A stretch of DNA of 64,000 bases from Eubacteriaceae bacterium CHKCI004 (GCA_900016875.1 FCNR01000023.1:62001-126000); one strand, 5' to 3'; counted from the first letter of the stretch, positions 37,574 through 46,535 are shown. Translations and numbers: made by a program. Notes: a model not told the origin generated them from the letters alone.

Positions 37574-37740
37574 TTTTCTCTCCTCCTGTGTTTTGCAGTT
37601 TTACAGGCAGTTCCCTTCTTTTTTGTGCGCTGATTATTTTTTCTTCATGACAGCGCAGTCTCATTTTCTTTCTGAAAATGCAGGGACTTCCCAAAACAGC
37701 AACAGAATTTCTGTCATTTTTATCCTGATGCAACGGTGCC

Positions 37741-37769
37741 ATTATAATACTTTCTTTACATTTCGTCAA
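37741..37769 (-). promoter_or_regulatory. sigma-A promoter of the C69 dipeptidase gene
   Basis: On the minus strand TTGACG (37764-37769) and TATAAT (37741-37746) are exactly 17 bp apart, a near-consensus promoter. It leaves a leader of about 160 bases (37574-37735) in which I recognise no riboswitch. Confidence 0.7.
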
Positions 37770-37933
37770 TGAATTTTTTACATATTTATGCATTTTATGT
37801 CGTTATCACTGCATTTTATTTACATTTTTATAATCATTTATGCATTTCATTATTTTATGCAAGCAATATTTTTATATTATTTTTTGTTTTAAGAAAAAAT
37901 CTTCTCGCCTTGATAAGCAAAATATTTGTGGAC

Positions 37934-37980
37934 AAAAAAAGAAAAGTACCGTTCTCTCAAGAAAGAGTACAGTACTTTTC
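37934..37980 (-). terminator. Terminator of purC
   Basis: A GAAAAGTAC/GTACTTTTC stem extended inward by a CTCT/AGAG pair is followed on the minus strand by seven Ts. It lies 50 bp beyond the purC stop codon. The AT-rich stretch 37775-37930 between it and the dipeptidase promoter holds nothing else I can identify. Confidence 0.85.
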
Positions 37981-38029
37981 CTGCATTTTTATAATGAATT
38001 TCAACTGAACGTTCTATAGGACAGAACTA

Positions 38030-38905
38030 TCAGATGGTCAGCGGTTTGCCTGTCAGCAGCTCGTATGCTTCTTTGTATTTATCGATGGTCTTATCGATAA
38101 CATCCTGCGGCAGGTTGTAGTCGCTGTCCGGGTTGGCTTTGAGCCAGTCTCTTACAAACTGTTTGTCGTAGGATGGCTGTCCTTTGCCAGGTGCGTAGCC
38201 TTCTTTTGGCCAGAAACGGGAGCTGTCCGGTGTGAGCATTTCGTCGCCCAGGATAACGTTGCCGTCTTCGTCCAGTCCGAACTCAAACTTGGTGTCGGCA
38301 ATGATGATGCCTTTGCTGAGAGCGTACTCTGCACATTTTTTGTAAAGAGCGATGGTTTTCTCTTTCAGCTCGTTGGCATAGAACTCGCCTTTGCCCGGGT
38401 AAGCCTTTTCGAGGATCTCCACGGACTTTTCATAGGAAATGTTCTCGTCGTGGTCGCCAATCTCTGCCTTGGTGGATGGAGTGTAGATTGGTTCCGGCAG
38501 CTGCTGAGATTCCTGAAGACCTTCCGGCAGCTTGATACCGCAGACAGTTCCGTTCTCCTGATAGCTTGCCCAGCCGCTTCCTGTAATATATCCGCGGACG
38601 ATACATTCGATCGGAAGCATCTCAAGCTTCTTGCACATCATGCTCTTGCCTCTGAACTGTTCCTGCTGGAAATATTCCGGCATATCTTTGGTGTCGACAG
38701 AAATCATGTGGTTCGGTACCACATCCTCTGTATAGTCAAACCAGAACTTGGACATCTGTGTCAGCACAGCGCCTTTATCGGTGATCTTGTTCTTTAAGAT
38801 AACGTCAAATGCGGAAATTCTGTCCGTGGCTACCATGATCAGGCTGTCGCCGTTATCATAAATCTCACGTACTTTTCCTTCCTTCATCGGTTTAAATTCT
38901 TTCAT
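38030..38905 (-). CDS. purC: SAICAR synthase (phosphoribosylaminoimidazole-succinocarboxamide synthase)
   Basis: A 291-residue purine-biosynthesis enzyme joining CAIR and aspartate. Motifs include KEGKVREIYDNGDSLIMV, ATDRISAFDV, ECIVRGYITGSGW, ADTKFEFGLDEDGN and DEMLTPDSSRFW. The length fits the larger SAICAR synthase type. The ATG at 38905 is preferred over one at 38914 because AAAAGG lies 9 bp upstream of the former and abuts the latter. It is isolated from other pur genes; the upstream promoter is listed separately. Confidence 0.96.
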   Translation of the reverse strand: MKEFKPMKEGKVREIYDNGDSLIMVATDRISAFDVILKNKITDKGAVLTQMSKFWFDYTEDVVPNHMISVDTKDMPEYFQQEQFRGKSMMCKKLEMLPIECIVRGYITGSGWASYQENGTVCGIKLPEGLQESQQLPEPIYTPSTKAEIGDHDENISYEKSVEILEKAYPGKGEFYANELKEKTIALYKKCAEYALSKGIIIADTKFEFGLDEDGNVILGDEMLTPDSSRFWPKEGYAPGKGQPSYDKQFVRDWLKANPDSDYNLPQDVIDKTIDKYKEAYELLTGKPLTI

Positions 38906-38959
38906 TCCACTCATCCTTTTCTTATCATGATGCTTGATTTCTATGGTTTTTACCGGGTA

Positions 38960-38988
38960 ATTGTACTACAATCTTTTCCGGAAAACAA
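38960..38988 (-). promoter_or_regulatory. Promoter of purC
   Basis: TTGTTT (38983-38988) and TACAAT (38960-38965) on the minus strand have a 17-bp spacer, about 55 bp upstream of the purC start. No PurR box or guanine riboswitch was seen. Confidence 0.45.
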
Positions 38989-39062
38989 TTCTTTTTCTCT
39001 TTTTTTCTGTCCTGATTTTCAGTTTTTGGATTTTTTCCAGTTTTCCATCGTCAATCATATCG

Positions 39063-39740
39063 TCACTGTTTCTTTTTTGACGCCTTTTCTTCTGACTGCT
39101 TTTGATATCCCGGATAAGATTTGCAGATATCTTTTAAACAGCATCGCTCGCAGTAAGGAGTGGTCCGTGCTGTACAGACTTCTCTTCCGTGGAATACAAG
39201 CCGGTGACAGAAATCGCTGCCCTCCTCAGGAGGGATAATCTTCCAGAGCGCCATTTCTACCTTTTTTGGTTCTTTGATATCATCTACCAAACCGATACGG
39301 TTGCACAGCCGGATGCAATGAGTATCAGTAACGATGGCCGGTTTGCCGAACACATCGCCCATAATAAGGTTGGCGCTTTTTCTTCCGACGCCCGGCAATT
39401 TCATCAGGTCGTCAAAATTATCCGGCACCTGTCCTCCGAACTCATCCCGGAGCATCCGCATACATTTGCTGATATCCCGTGCCTTACTCCTGCCGAGGCC
39501 GCATGGGCGGACGATGGCCTCGATGTCCTCCGGCTCCGCCGCTGCCAGCGCGTCCACGCCCGGATATTTGGCAAATAAATCCTGCACGATCACATTTACT
39601 CTCTCATCCGTACACTGGGCTGCCAGACGAACGCTGACCAGAAGCTTCCACGCTTCGTTGTAATCCAGTGTACACCCGGCGTCCGGGTATTCCTCTTTCA
39701 GCCGCTCGATGGCAATGGCGGCTCTCTCCTTTTTTGTCAT
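39063..39740 (-). CDS. nth: Endonuclease III
   Basis: A 225-residue DNA glycosylase/AP lyase for oxidised pyrimidines. The helix-hairpin-helix LPGVGRKSANLIMG is followed by AIVTDTHCIRLCNRIGL with the catalytic Asp. The C-terminal CTARTTPYCERCCLKDIC holds the four Cys of the [4Fe-4S] cluster. The conserved Lys of bifunctional Nth falls in the HhH motif (GRKSAN). The ATG at 39740 has GGAGG upstream. Confidence 0.95.
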   Translation of the reverse strand: MTKKERAAIAIERLKEEYPDAGCTLDYNEAWKLLVSVRLAAQCTDERVNVIVQDLFAKYPGVDALAAAEPEDIEAIVRPCGLGRSKARDISKCMRMLRDEFGGQVPDNFDDLMKLPGVGRKSANLIMGDVFGKPAIVTDTHCIRLCNRIGLVDDIKEPKKVEMALWKIIPPEEGSDFCHRLVFHGREVCTARTTPYCERCCLKDICKSYPGYQKQSEEKASKKKQ

Positions 39741-39805
39741 ATGTATACCTCCAATAATGCAAATTGATCAGCCGTCTTTTTCGGGCCATTTTATTGCTTT
39801 TCATC

Positions 39806-40774
39806 CTATTCTGTATCCGCTCCGCTAACAACTGCCCGGGAGCTTTCCGGCGCATCTTCCGCGTCTGCCTGCGCGTCTTTCTCTCCGCTCATGGACACCA
39901 GCAGGCATCCTCCGATGATCAGAGCAAAACCCAGCAAATCAATCGGGGCAAATTCCGTGCCCAGCCAGAGGGCGGAAATCACTGTCGCCACCACCGGCTC
40001 GATACACGCCAGCATGCTTGCCTTCACCGGTCCGATATCGGCCACTCCCTGCAGATAGAAGGAAAAGGCAATGACAGTACCCAGAATGACCATAGCCAGC
40101 AGCGCCAGCACGATATGCAGTTCAAAATCCCAGGATTCCTCCCAGATACGGAAAGCGACCGCCAAAACTATGCCGCCAATCAGCATGGCAAAACCATTGA
40201 CCAGCGGTGTTCCCCATTTCTTGAGAAGCTGCCCCGGCAGCAGAGTATAGGTGACCAGCGCCAGCGCCGCCAGACCGCCCCAGGTCAGAGCGCCGCCGGA
40301 GATTACCAGTCCGTCCAAACGTCCGTGGGTGGCAAGAAGCACAACGCCGATGAGCGTCAGAACCGCCGCCGTTATCTCCTTGCCCCGCGGCAGCCGCCGG
40401 GCAAGGATACAGGATATGATCATTACCAGTATAATTCCGGTGTTCTGAAATACTGTGGCCGTACCGGAATTGGAATAACTGATGGCGGTGAGATAGGCAA
40501 ACTGAGAAAACATCAGACCGCCTACGGCAAATATCACCAGCCGCACTGCCTCCGCCGGCTTTTTCCAGACGGCGAACGTCTCTTTCTTTTTTGCAAATAA
40601 CGTAAACAGCAGCAGAATCACGCCAGCTCCCAGCATACGGATCGCCGCCAGCATTCCTGATTCCATCTGGCTGTTGGCAAAAATATACTGGCCGCAGGTA
40701 CCGGAAAATCCCCAGGCTGCACCGCCAGTTAATGTGAGGATAACTCCTCTGATCTGTCTCTTCTTCTGTGTCAT
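39806..40774 (-). CDS. EamA/DMT-family transporter
   Basis: A 322-residue protein with ten membrane helices in two EamA repeats: GVILTLTGGAAWGFSGTCGQ starts the first and GGALTWGGLAALALVTYTLL the second. ASMLACIEPVVATVISALWL is the typical helix 9. Members export or import small metabolites; the substrate cannot be inferred. The ATG at 40774 has AGAGGGG upstream. It is followed 65 bp later by nth on the same strand. Confidence 0.92.
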   Translation of the reverse strand: MTQKKRQIRGVILTLTGGAAWGFSGTCGQYIFANSQMESGMLAAIRMLGAGVILLLFTLFAKKKETFAVWKKPAEAVRLVIFAVGGLMFSQFAYLTAISYSNSGTATVFQNTGIILVMIISCILARRLPRGKEITAAVLTLIGVVLLATHGRLDGLVISGGALTWGGLAALALVTYTLLPGQLLKKWGTPLVNGFAMLIGGIVLAVAFRIWEESWDFELHIVLALLAMVILGTVIAFSFYLQGVADIGPVKASMLACIEPVVATVISALWLGTEFAPIDLLGFALIIGGCLLVSMSGEKDAQADAEDAPESSRAVVSGADTE

Positions 40775-40915
40775 ACATTTTCCCCTCTTTTATTAAATCT
40801 GAGTGGTAGTATAACACATCCCGCAGGATTTTTTAATATATTTCAGGGAAAATGTACGGGAAAACCATTGATTATTTTTCGGGGAAAATGTGCAGGAAAA
40901 CCGGAAAGCACCGCT

Positions 40916-41539
40916 TTAATCCGGCTTATCCTCCAGCAGCCGCTTCTGATTTTCAAGAATCCGGTCCATCTTCTTATGGAGATCTTCCAGAATAAATTCT
41001 GACTTCAAATTCACTTTATAGGCGTTCTCCGCCTGCTCCCGGTCTCTCTCTTCCCGGCGGTTCTGGCTCATCATGATGAGCGGCGCCTGAATGGCCGCCA
41101 CGCAGGACAAGACCAGATTTAATAAAATATACGGATACGCGTCAAATGCGTTGTCTTTCATCAGGTTATTGCCGAACATCCAGAACAAAAGCAGGGCCGT
41201 AAAAGAAAAAATAAAGCCCCAGCTTCCGGCAAACTTTGCGATTTTATCCGCGGTCCGCTGCCCAAATGTACTGGCAGCATGGAGGCTCCGCTCCAGATCC
41301 ACGGACACCTTCTTCTCCAGCATCATGTGAAGGATATCCTCCTCGTTGAAGTCCTCCGCCACATTGTCCACCAGTACCCGCACCAGGTCCAGCTTCTCAT
41401 CGGCAGTGAGCGTTTTATCCGGCGTGGCGCCGGGATTCTTTCCGGTTGAAGCCGCGGTCGGCTCCGCTGAATCTCTGATATTCTGCCCGGCCGAAGCGGC
41501 GGCCTGTTCCGGCGGCGCTGCATTTTTTCGTTTTGACAT
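40916..41539 (-). CDS. DUF1003 membrane protein
   Basis: A 207-residue protein. A disordered Ala/Pro-rich N-terminus (about 1-45) and a helical segment (DEKLDLVRVLVDNVAEDFNE) precede the DUF1003 core: FAGSWGFIFSFTALLLFWMF and YPYILLNLVLSCVAAIQAPL as two membrane helices, then the conserved MMSQNRREERDR. The last 40 residues are a predicted coiled coil. The function of the family is unknown. Confidence 0.88.
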   Translation of the reverse strand: MSKRKNAAPPEQAAASAGQNIRDSAEPTAASTGKNPGATPDKTLTADEKLDLVRVLVDNVAEDFNEEDILHMMLEKKVSVDLERSLHAASTFGQRTADKIAKFAGSWGFIFSFTALLLFWMFGNNLMKDNAFDAYPYILLNLVLSCVAAIQAPLIMMSQNRREERDREQAENAYKVNLKSEFILEDLHKKMDRILENQKRLLEDKPD

Positions 41540-41619
41540 ACTGCTGCCCTCCTGCTCTCTTTTAAAACAGTATGCCCGGATTTTTTATTTTCAATCGAAT
41601 TTTCTTCCCGGCGTCCCGG

Positions 41620-42363
41620 TCACGCCTTTAAGAACACCAGATTCTTCTCATCGGAGTACATTTCCGCGAAACGGTATCCCAGCCGGTCAAAGCCTTTCAG
41701 CTCTTCTGCGGTCTCTGCCTTCTGTTCCGCCATGAAACGTACCATCTCACCCCGGGCCATCTTGGCGTATGTGCCTTTTTCTTTTACTTTGCCGTCAATG
41801 AGCTCTCCGAACACGCAGGTGACGCAGGAAATATTCTCCGGCAGATATTTTAAAACCGCCTTGCTGTACTCTTTGGACGCCAGATTCACCAGAAGGCTGC
41901 ATCCGGCGAGAACTTCCCCGGCGATGGCATCACCCCAGAAATCATACAGCGAGTCCAGATCCTGCCGGTGGAAGCGGGCCTGCATCTCCAGCCGGTAAGG
42001 CGTGACGCCGTCAAAGGGCCGGAGCGCCCCGTAAAAGCCCGACAAAATGTACAGATGATTCTGAAGATAGCGGTAAGCTTCCTCGTCAAATACCGCCGGC
42101 GCCATGTATTTATACTGGATGCCCTCGTAGGCGAGAATGGCCGGCGTCAGCCGCTCCCGAAGATTCATGGATGTAATCCGCTCAACATTTTCAAGGGCAA
42201 TCTTATCGTTGCATTTCCACATTTCCTGCAGCTCTGACGGAGTCATCTGCTTCATCTGTCCCAGAAGATACTCCGTCTGCTCAAGAAAATGCGGCAGTCC
42301 CTCCGGCGGCAGAATGTCCGTTTCGTTCATTTTCTTTGCCGGAGAGATGATGATTTTCAGCAT
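41620..42363 (-). CDS. yaaA: YaaA-family peroxide-stress protein
   Basis: A 247-residue protein beginning MLKIIISPAKKMN, the family hallmark. LYILSGFYGALRPFDGVTPY and LVNLASKEYSKAV also fit. YaaA binds DNA and lowers free iron and oxidative damage in E. coli; in anaerobic Firmicutes its role is less clear. The C-terminal GYRFAEMYSDEKNLVFLK is complete. Confidence 0.93.
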   Translation of the reverse strand: MLKIIISPAKKMNETDILPPEGLPHFLEQTEYLLGQMKQMTPSELQEMWKCNDKIALENVERITSMNLRERLTPAILAYEGIQYKYMAPAVFDEEAYRYLQNHLYILSGFYGALRPFDGVTPYRLEMQARFHRQDLDSLYDFWGDAIAGEVLAGCSLLVNLASKEYSKAVLKYLPENISCVTCVFGELIDGKVKEKGTYAKMARGEMVRFMAEQKAETAEELKGFDRLGYRFAEMYSDEKNLVFLKA

Positions 42364-42391
42364 ATGTCTTCTTCCTCTCCTTTACTGCTTT

Positions 42392-42999
42392 CTAAGAGCA
42401 CCTTTTTGCCATAAAAACGAAACCATACTTTCGTATCTGCTCCGCCGTGAAACCTCTGGCAATCAGAGATTCATCATATCGTTTCTTTTCAATCTGACAA
42501 AGAGCAGCCTGTGCCGTCTCTTCCAGACTGTTTTCCCTTCTGCTCTGTACTTTAAATTCGATGATGATGGCATTATCACCTCCATTCTTCGGTTCCAGCA
42601 TGACATCGTATCTGCCGAAACCGCTTTCTCTGTTGGAAGTCAGAATATACCGTTCTTCCAGCTCCACCATCAGCCCGAAGACAAAACCATGATAGAATCT
42701 TTCCGGCTCGCTGTCCCCGGAAGGATGACTGCCGCTGTCAAAGAAGCTGAATGTCGCCAGGGACACCCGGTTCATATATACGTTCATGGCTTCCACATCT
42801 GCAAAACCGCGTCCTCCTGCACATCCACATCCTTCACTTTTAGATACACATCCACATCCTTCACTTTTAGATAACCGCTTGCAACCATCAGACTCCAGAT
42901 AGCGCTCTCGTCCTGATCAAGCTGATTGTACACAATCTGCTCATCCAGTTCCGTCCGTAACGTTTTGCCGCACATCAGCATTTCTATTCTTTCCTTCAC
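42392..42999 (-). pseudogene. Broken AAA-ATPase/PD-(D/E)XK nuclease family gene (C-terminal remnant)
   Basis: Two pieces in different frames belong to one family. 42784-42999 reads TELDEQIVYNQLDQDESAIW, the link between the AAA and nuclease parts of DUF1703-type proteins. 42392-42796 reads the C-terminal PD-(D/E)XK domain (RYDVMLEPKN, AIIIEFKV with the catalytic D...ExK). The AAA domain is absent, the middle is shortened, the frame shifts near 42790, and an exact 27-bp tandem duplication lies beside the shift. It is a dead gene. Intact members are multicopy in gut Bacteroides and Clostridia. Confidence 0.8.
42820..42873. repeat. Exact 27-bp tandem duplication in the broken nuclease gene
   Basis: Units 42820-42846 and 42847-42873 are identical. 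They add nine residues (YLKVKDVDV twice) without a frameshift, but the frame is lost about 25 bp further on. Confidence 0.9.
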
Positions 43000-43183
43000 A
43001 TCACCACCCCTCTCCCGGCAGGCAAATTCTTCCGACGGAAATATTCACTCCCATCATAGTAAATATACTGTAATTTCATACTATCTATACTGTAATTTTA
43101 ACCAATGGGACAGATTGAGTCAATAAGGGATGTATACGGAAAAACTCTTGAGAAATTCACAAATGTATATAGGAAATAAAAAA

Positions 43184-43229
43184 TCTCCCGGATGAGAATG
43201 ATACTTTGGCATTTCCTCTGTCCGGGAGA
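43184..43229 (-). terminator. Terminator of the DUF6273 gene
   Basis: TCTCCCGGA and TCCGGGAGA (43184-43192 with 43221-43229) pair across a 28-base loop. On the minus strand Ts follow the stem. Confidence 0.7.
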
Positions 43230-43263
43230 AATTTTTTATAATTCATTTTTTACATCCGCATAT

Positions 43264-44715
43264 TTACCAAACCATTTTTGTTTTGATTTTACTCCATTTC
43301 CCATAAGTCCTTATGATTGTGCCGCCTGATTTACTCTTTTTAAACGACCGAGCTCTGAAATAATATTTTTTTCCGGTCTGCAGTTTTTTAATGACTTTAC
43401 TGGTTTTCTTATTCTTTTTTAAAATTATCGTTTTTGTTTTCTTTTTCTTAAACTTCTTACTGGTAGAATACTGAATCTGATATCCGGAGGCATTTTTGTC
43501 CCGTTTGACCGTTACCTTCACTGTTCTGTTCCCGGAAGCCGCCACAGACTTAATCTTTATACGCTTCAGTTCAGAGCCAACACCGGAAGAAATCCTGTCA
43601 TTGTTCCCTCCACTGGTTATACTTGAGTTTTGAGAACTATTTCCAACATTGGCGTTGTTGACGTTACTAGTTCCAGTATTACTGCTGCCGCCTGTCTGAT
43701 TTCCCATCGCGGCATTATCTTCATTTGACGTCCCGTCGGAGCTGACCGTTCCCGCATAAGAATATATACTGTCAGCCGATGCATCCAGATGCAGTACTGG
43801 CCGGATTCCCTGCGGATCCTGTTCATCATAATACCAGCCCTCATAGTAACCGAATTCTCCGTTCTCATCAACCCCGTACACACCCAGATATGGAGTTCCT
43901 CCATCTTCATACGCCAGCATTCGGCTCCACCAGCCACAGGAGCCGGTCCCATAATATACTCCCATCGCTTTGGCATACTCCGTTGGCCGGCAAATTCTGT
44001 GAGCATCGGAAAGGAATCCATGCTGCACGGCAGTGTCATCAAATTTTTCGTCCAGCTCAAACCCCCAGAGCAAATAAACTTTATCCATTGTAGGTAGATT
44101 ATATATTCCGTCCGGAGTGTACTGATTCTCCACATCCGTCTGGATAATACCTGCCTGCTCTTCGGTCGTAAAGGCGCAGGCCAAAAATCCATGCTGTTCC
44201 AATGATGTGCTGTTTAAAAATTTTCTTAAAGAATGATTCATCCATACATTACTGTCATTGGACAAGATATTTTTCGCATCGACAGCTTCATCTGCCATCA
44301 AAAACAGTTCATTTCCTGCCTCTAATACCCGCCACTTCATCGGTTCATAACGGAAATAATGCCAGTCGCTGACGCTGCCCCAATTATAATACCCCGCTTC
44401 TCCAGAATGAGTGGAATCTTCCGCGTCAGTTTTTCTCACCCTTCGATACTTTTCTCCACTGATTCGAATCTCATCATTGGACCATCCGCTGGCAGACGCC
44501 AGCGCGGTATATTCACTGCTTCCCGGCAAAATCTCCATCTGCGGATAACTTCCGAACCAGACGCAATCCCAGGTAACGGTATTCCCGTCTGTAACCGGAT
44601 CCTTTAATGTGACGGTCGCCGCCTGCGCGCTACCCACACCTATTTCGGGACAAAGAGTACATACCAGAAGCACGGCAAGAAATACCGTTCCCATACGCTG
44701 CAAAATGTTTCTCAT
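43264..44715 (-). CDS. Secreted DUF6273 protein with a C-terminal FnIII-like module
   Basis: A 483-residue exported protein. The signal peptide (about 1-33) ends GSAQA. A DUF6273 domain follows (WDCVWFGSYPQ, WRVLEAGNELFLMA, WMNHSLRKFLN, GIRPVLHLDASA). A long Asn/Ser/Gly-rich linker (about 320-385) leads to a lysine-rich FnIII-like module (SGYQIQYSTSKKFKKKKTK, RTYGKWSKIK). The ATG at 44715 follows GAGGAGAAAG; the open frame to 44748 contains that site and so is not used. DUF6273 proteins are surface proteins of unknown role in gut Firmicutes. Confidence 0.82.
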   Translation of the reverse strand: MRNILQRMGTVFLAVLLVCTLCPEIGVGSAQAATVTLKDPVTDGNTVTWDCVWFGSYPQMEILPGSSEYTALASASGWSNDEIRISGEKYRRVRKTDAEDSTHSGEAGYYNWGSVSDWHYFRYEPMKWRVLEAGNELFLMADEAVDAKNILSNDSNVWMNHSLRKFLNSTSLEQHGFLACAFTTEEQAGIIQTDVENQYTPDGIYNLPTMDKVYLLWGFELDEKFDDTAVQHGFLSDAHRICRPTEYAKAMGVYYGTGSCGWWSRMLAYEDGGTPYLGVYGVDENGEFGYYEGWYYDEQDPQGIRPVLHLDASADSIYSYAGTVSSDGTSNEDNAAMGNQTGGSSNTGTSNVNNANVGNSSQNSSITSGGNNDRISSGVGSELKRIKIKSVAASGNRTVKVTVKRDKNASGYQIQYSTSKKFKKKKTKTIILKKNKKTSKVIKKLQTGKKYYFRARSFKKSKSGGTIIRTYGKWSKIKTKMVW

Positions 44716-44830
44716 AGTCTTTCTCCTCTCTCTTTCACCGGCAGCCATCCGTTCGAAATTTTGCTCATTATGCCGGTAAATATTTATTTTTTATGTATAG
44801 TATTGATAATATCATACGTCAAAAACAAAA

Positions 44831-44863
44831 AAATAAATTCCCAAAATGATTAGGAATTTATTT
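44831..44863 (-). terminator. Terminator of the AAA_14/DUF4143 gene
   Basis: An 11-bp perfect stem (44831-44841 with 44853-44863) is followed on the minus strand by seven Ts, about 70 bp beyond the stop codon. Confidence 0.75.
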
Positions 44864-44930
44864 TCAATCGTCTTATTACATTTCTCTATGATTTGTTTAT
44901 ATGTCCACATTCCGTAATAATTTTTTCAGA

Positions 44931-46259
44931 TCACAGAAACGGCACCATATAGACCGGCAGCATCAGAACATCCTTGTCTTTCTGTAAATCCTTTGTATAA
45001 ATCAGATATTTTTCCAGAATTCTTTCCGAATATTTTTCTGAGAACCGGTCCAGAGACGTGTGAATTTTATATCCTGAGGATTTCACCTCAATGGGACAGA
45101 TTTTATTTTTCTTTGACAGTATAAAATCCACCTCGTAGTTATGCTTTGTTTTCTCATTGGCAAACGTATGGTAAAACAATTCATTTCCGCTGGCTGTCAG
45201 CATCTGGGCGACAATATTTTCATATAAATATCCAAGATTGGCGCTGAGTTTATCATTAAGCAGTTTCTCATAAATCGTATTTTCTGTAAAATCTCTGTCT
45301 TTAAAGGTCAAAGTTGTAAACAACCCGGTATCGGCGAGAAATAGTTTAAATTTCCTCAAATCTTTATGAGCAGACATTCCAACACCGGGATCATTGGCAT
45401 GATAAGCTACTAGGACTGTTCTGGAATCTTTCATCTGTGCAATCAGTTCCAGAATACTATCCGCTCTTTCATTGGCAAGAACACTTGAAACCTGATATCT
45501 GGAAGTATTTTTATTCAATTCCGCCGGTATCGCGTCAAACAACATGGAAATTCTTCCCGTTGCGTCTATTTTACGGAAATCATCTTCATAAAGATTTAAA
45601 ATATCTCTTTTTATGATGTCCACCTTATGAAAATTATTTGTCCGCAAATACTCGTCCACTGCCTGAGGCATTCCTCCTATCAGCATATAGAGCCGAAAAT
45701 CTCTCAGCAATCTCCGATTCATTTTTTCTCCCACCGGTTTCCTGCTTTCAAATACGCTTCGCAGCAGGTTTGTCGTCACATTATCGCCCTTCGCCCAGAG
45801 AAACTCTTCATAGTCCATGGGATACATGCTGATTTTTCTCTCTTCACTGGGAATCAGAATATCCTTCACATTTTTACGGATGGAAATAAGCGAGCCTGTC
45901 TCAATATAATCATATCTCCCATCCTTCACCAACGCTTTTATCGCCTGTCTTGCCAGAGGGAATAACTGCACTTCATCAAAAATGATCAACGATTCTCTTT
46001 CTATTAAATCCGTCTTATATTGAAGCTGAAGTTGTAAAAAAAAGAAATTCAAATCTGACAGATCATAAAAAAGCTCTTTTACTGCCTGAGAGGCGACCGA
46101 AAAGTCAATTAAAATATAGCTGGTATATTCATTTTTCCCAAATGTTTCCACCACTGTGGATTTACCTACCCGCCTTGCTCCTTCAATTAACAATGCCGTT
46201 CTCCCTTGCGATTCTTCTTTCCATTGCTGCAGTTTGTTGTATATCTTTCTTTTAAACAT
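44931..46259 (-). CDS. AAA_14/DUF4143 ATP-binding protein
   Basis: A 442-residue P-loop ATPase. Walker A is LLIEGARRVGKSTVVETF, Walker B is SLIIFDEVQLFPLAR, and GSLISIRKNVKDIL is the sensor region. The C-terminal DUF4143 part includes VDFILSKKNKICPIEVKSSG, with the Asp and ExK of a PD-(D/E)XK nuclease-like fold. The family is abundant in gut anaerobes and its role is not settled. The gene stands alone behind an unusual promoter with three repeats at 33-bp spacing. The ATG at 46259 has AGGAGGTAACG upstream. Confidence 0.9.
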   Translation of the reverse strand: MFKRKIYNKLQQWKEESQGRTALLIEGARRVGKSTVVETFGKNEYTSYILIDFSVASQAVKELFYDLSDLNFFFLQLQLQYKTDLIERESLIIFDEVQLFPLARQAIKALVKDGRYDYIETGSLISIRKNVKDILIPSEERKISMYPMDYEEFLWAKGDNVTTNLLRSVFESRKPVGEKMNRRLLRDFRLYMLIGGMPQAVDEYLRTNNFHKVDIIKRDILNLYEDDFRKIDATGRISMLFDAIPAELNKNTSRYQVSSVLANERADSILELIAQMKDSRTVLVAYHANDPGVGMSAHKDLRKFKLFLADTGLFTTLTFKDRDFTENTIYEKLLNDKLSANLGYLYENIVAQMLTASGNELFYHTFANEKTKHNYEVDFILSKKNKICPIEVKSSGYKIHTSLDRFSEKYSERILEKYLIYTKDLQKDKDVLMLPVYMVPFL

Positions 46260-46329
46260 AAGCGTTACCTCCTGGATCTACAGATACAAGATTTCATTCC
46301 CAACGTGCTGGTTTTTATCTCTATTATAT

Positions 46330-46358
46330 ACTATATGCAGAATCGCACTTTTTTTCAA
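46330..46358 (-). promoter_or_regulatory. Promoter of the AAA_14/DUF4143 gene
   Basis: On the minus strand TTGAAA (46353-46358) and TATAGT (46330-46335) are 17 bp apart. The spacer contains the first of three GTGCGATT-type repeats, so a protein bound there would cover the promoter. Confidence 0.5.
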
Positions 46359-46420
46359 GGCAAATTCCTGCAAAATCGCACTTTTTATTTTCACGTTTTC
46401 CCTCAAAATCGCAGTTTTTG
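46336..46420 (-). repeat. Three direct repeats at exact 33-bp spacing upstream of the AAA gene
   Basis: The core AATCGCA (plus strand) occurs at 46341-46347, 46374-46380 and 46407-46413, each in a longer run of the form TGCAAAATCGCACTTTTT. The period is 33 bp twice. Read as protein on the minus strand the repeats give 11-residue units starting K(S/T)AIL. They may be operator sites or a coding repeat. Confidence 0.85.
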
Positions 46421-46506
46421 TCATATGGATTATAATGTGACGACCTCCGGCAGCGCGAACCAATCAAATATTTGGAGTCGCTGCACACCCCGCCGGCAGA
46501 ACCCTC

Positions 46507-46535
46507 TTGACATCACCGTACTTATAGTATATAGT
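46507..46535 (+). promoter_or_regulatory. Promoter of the GntR-ABC operon
   Basis: TTGACA (46507-46512) and TATAGT (46530-46535) have a 17-bp spacer. A TATATA-N5-TATATA dyad overlaps the -10 and an AGTGTG...CACACT pair (46533-46557) follows; both are likely places for the GntR product to bind and repress its own operon. Confidence 0.65.

Noticed and set aside
37574-37735. Riboswitch in the leader of the C69 dipeptidase gene
   Set aside because: The leader is long enough, but no known motif (c-di-GMP, glycine, SAM, purine and others) was recognisable.
46336-46420. CRISPR array
   Set aside because: Only three short repeats, no unique spacers of constant length beyond the 33-bp period, and no cas genes.
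46278-46463. Small protein with K(S/T)AIL repeats on the minus strand
   Set aside because: No ribosome-binding site at any start and it covers the promoter of the AAA gene; kept as a repeat feature and raised as a finding, not called as a gene.
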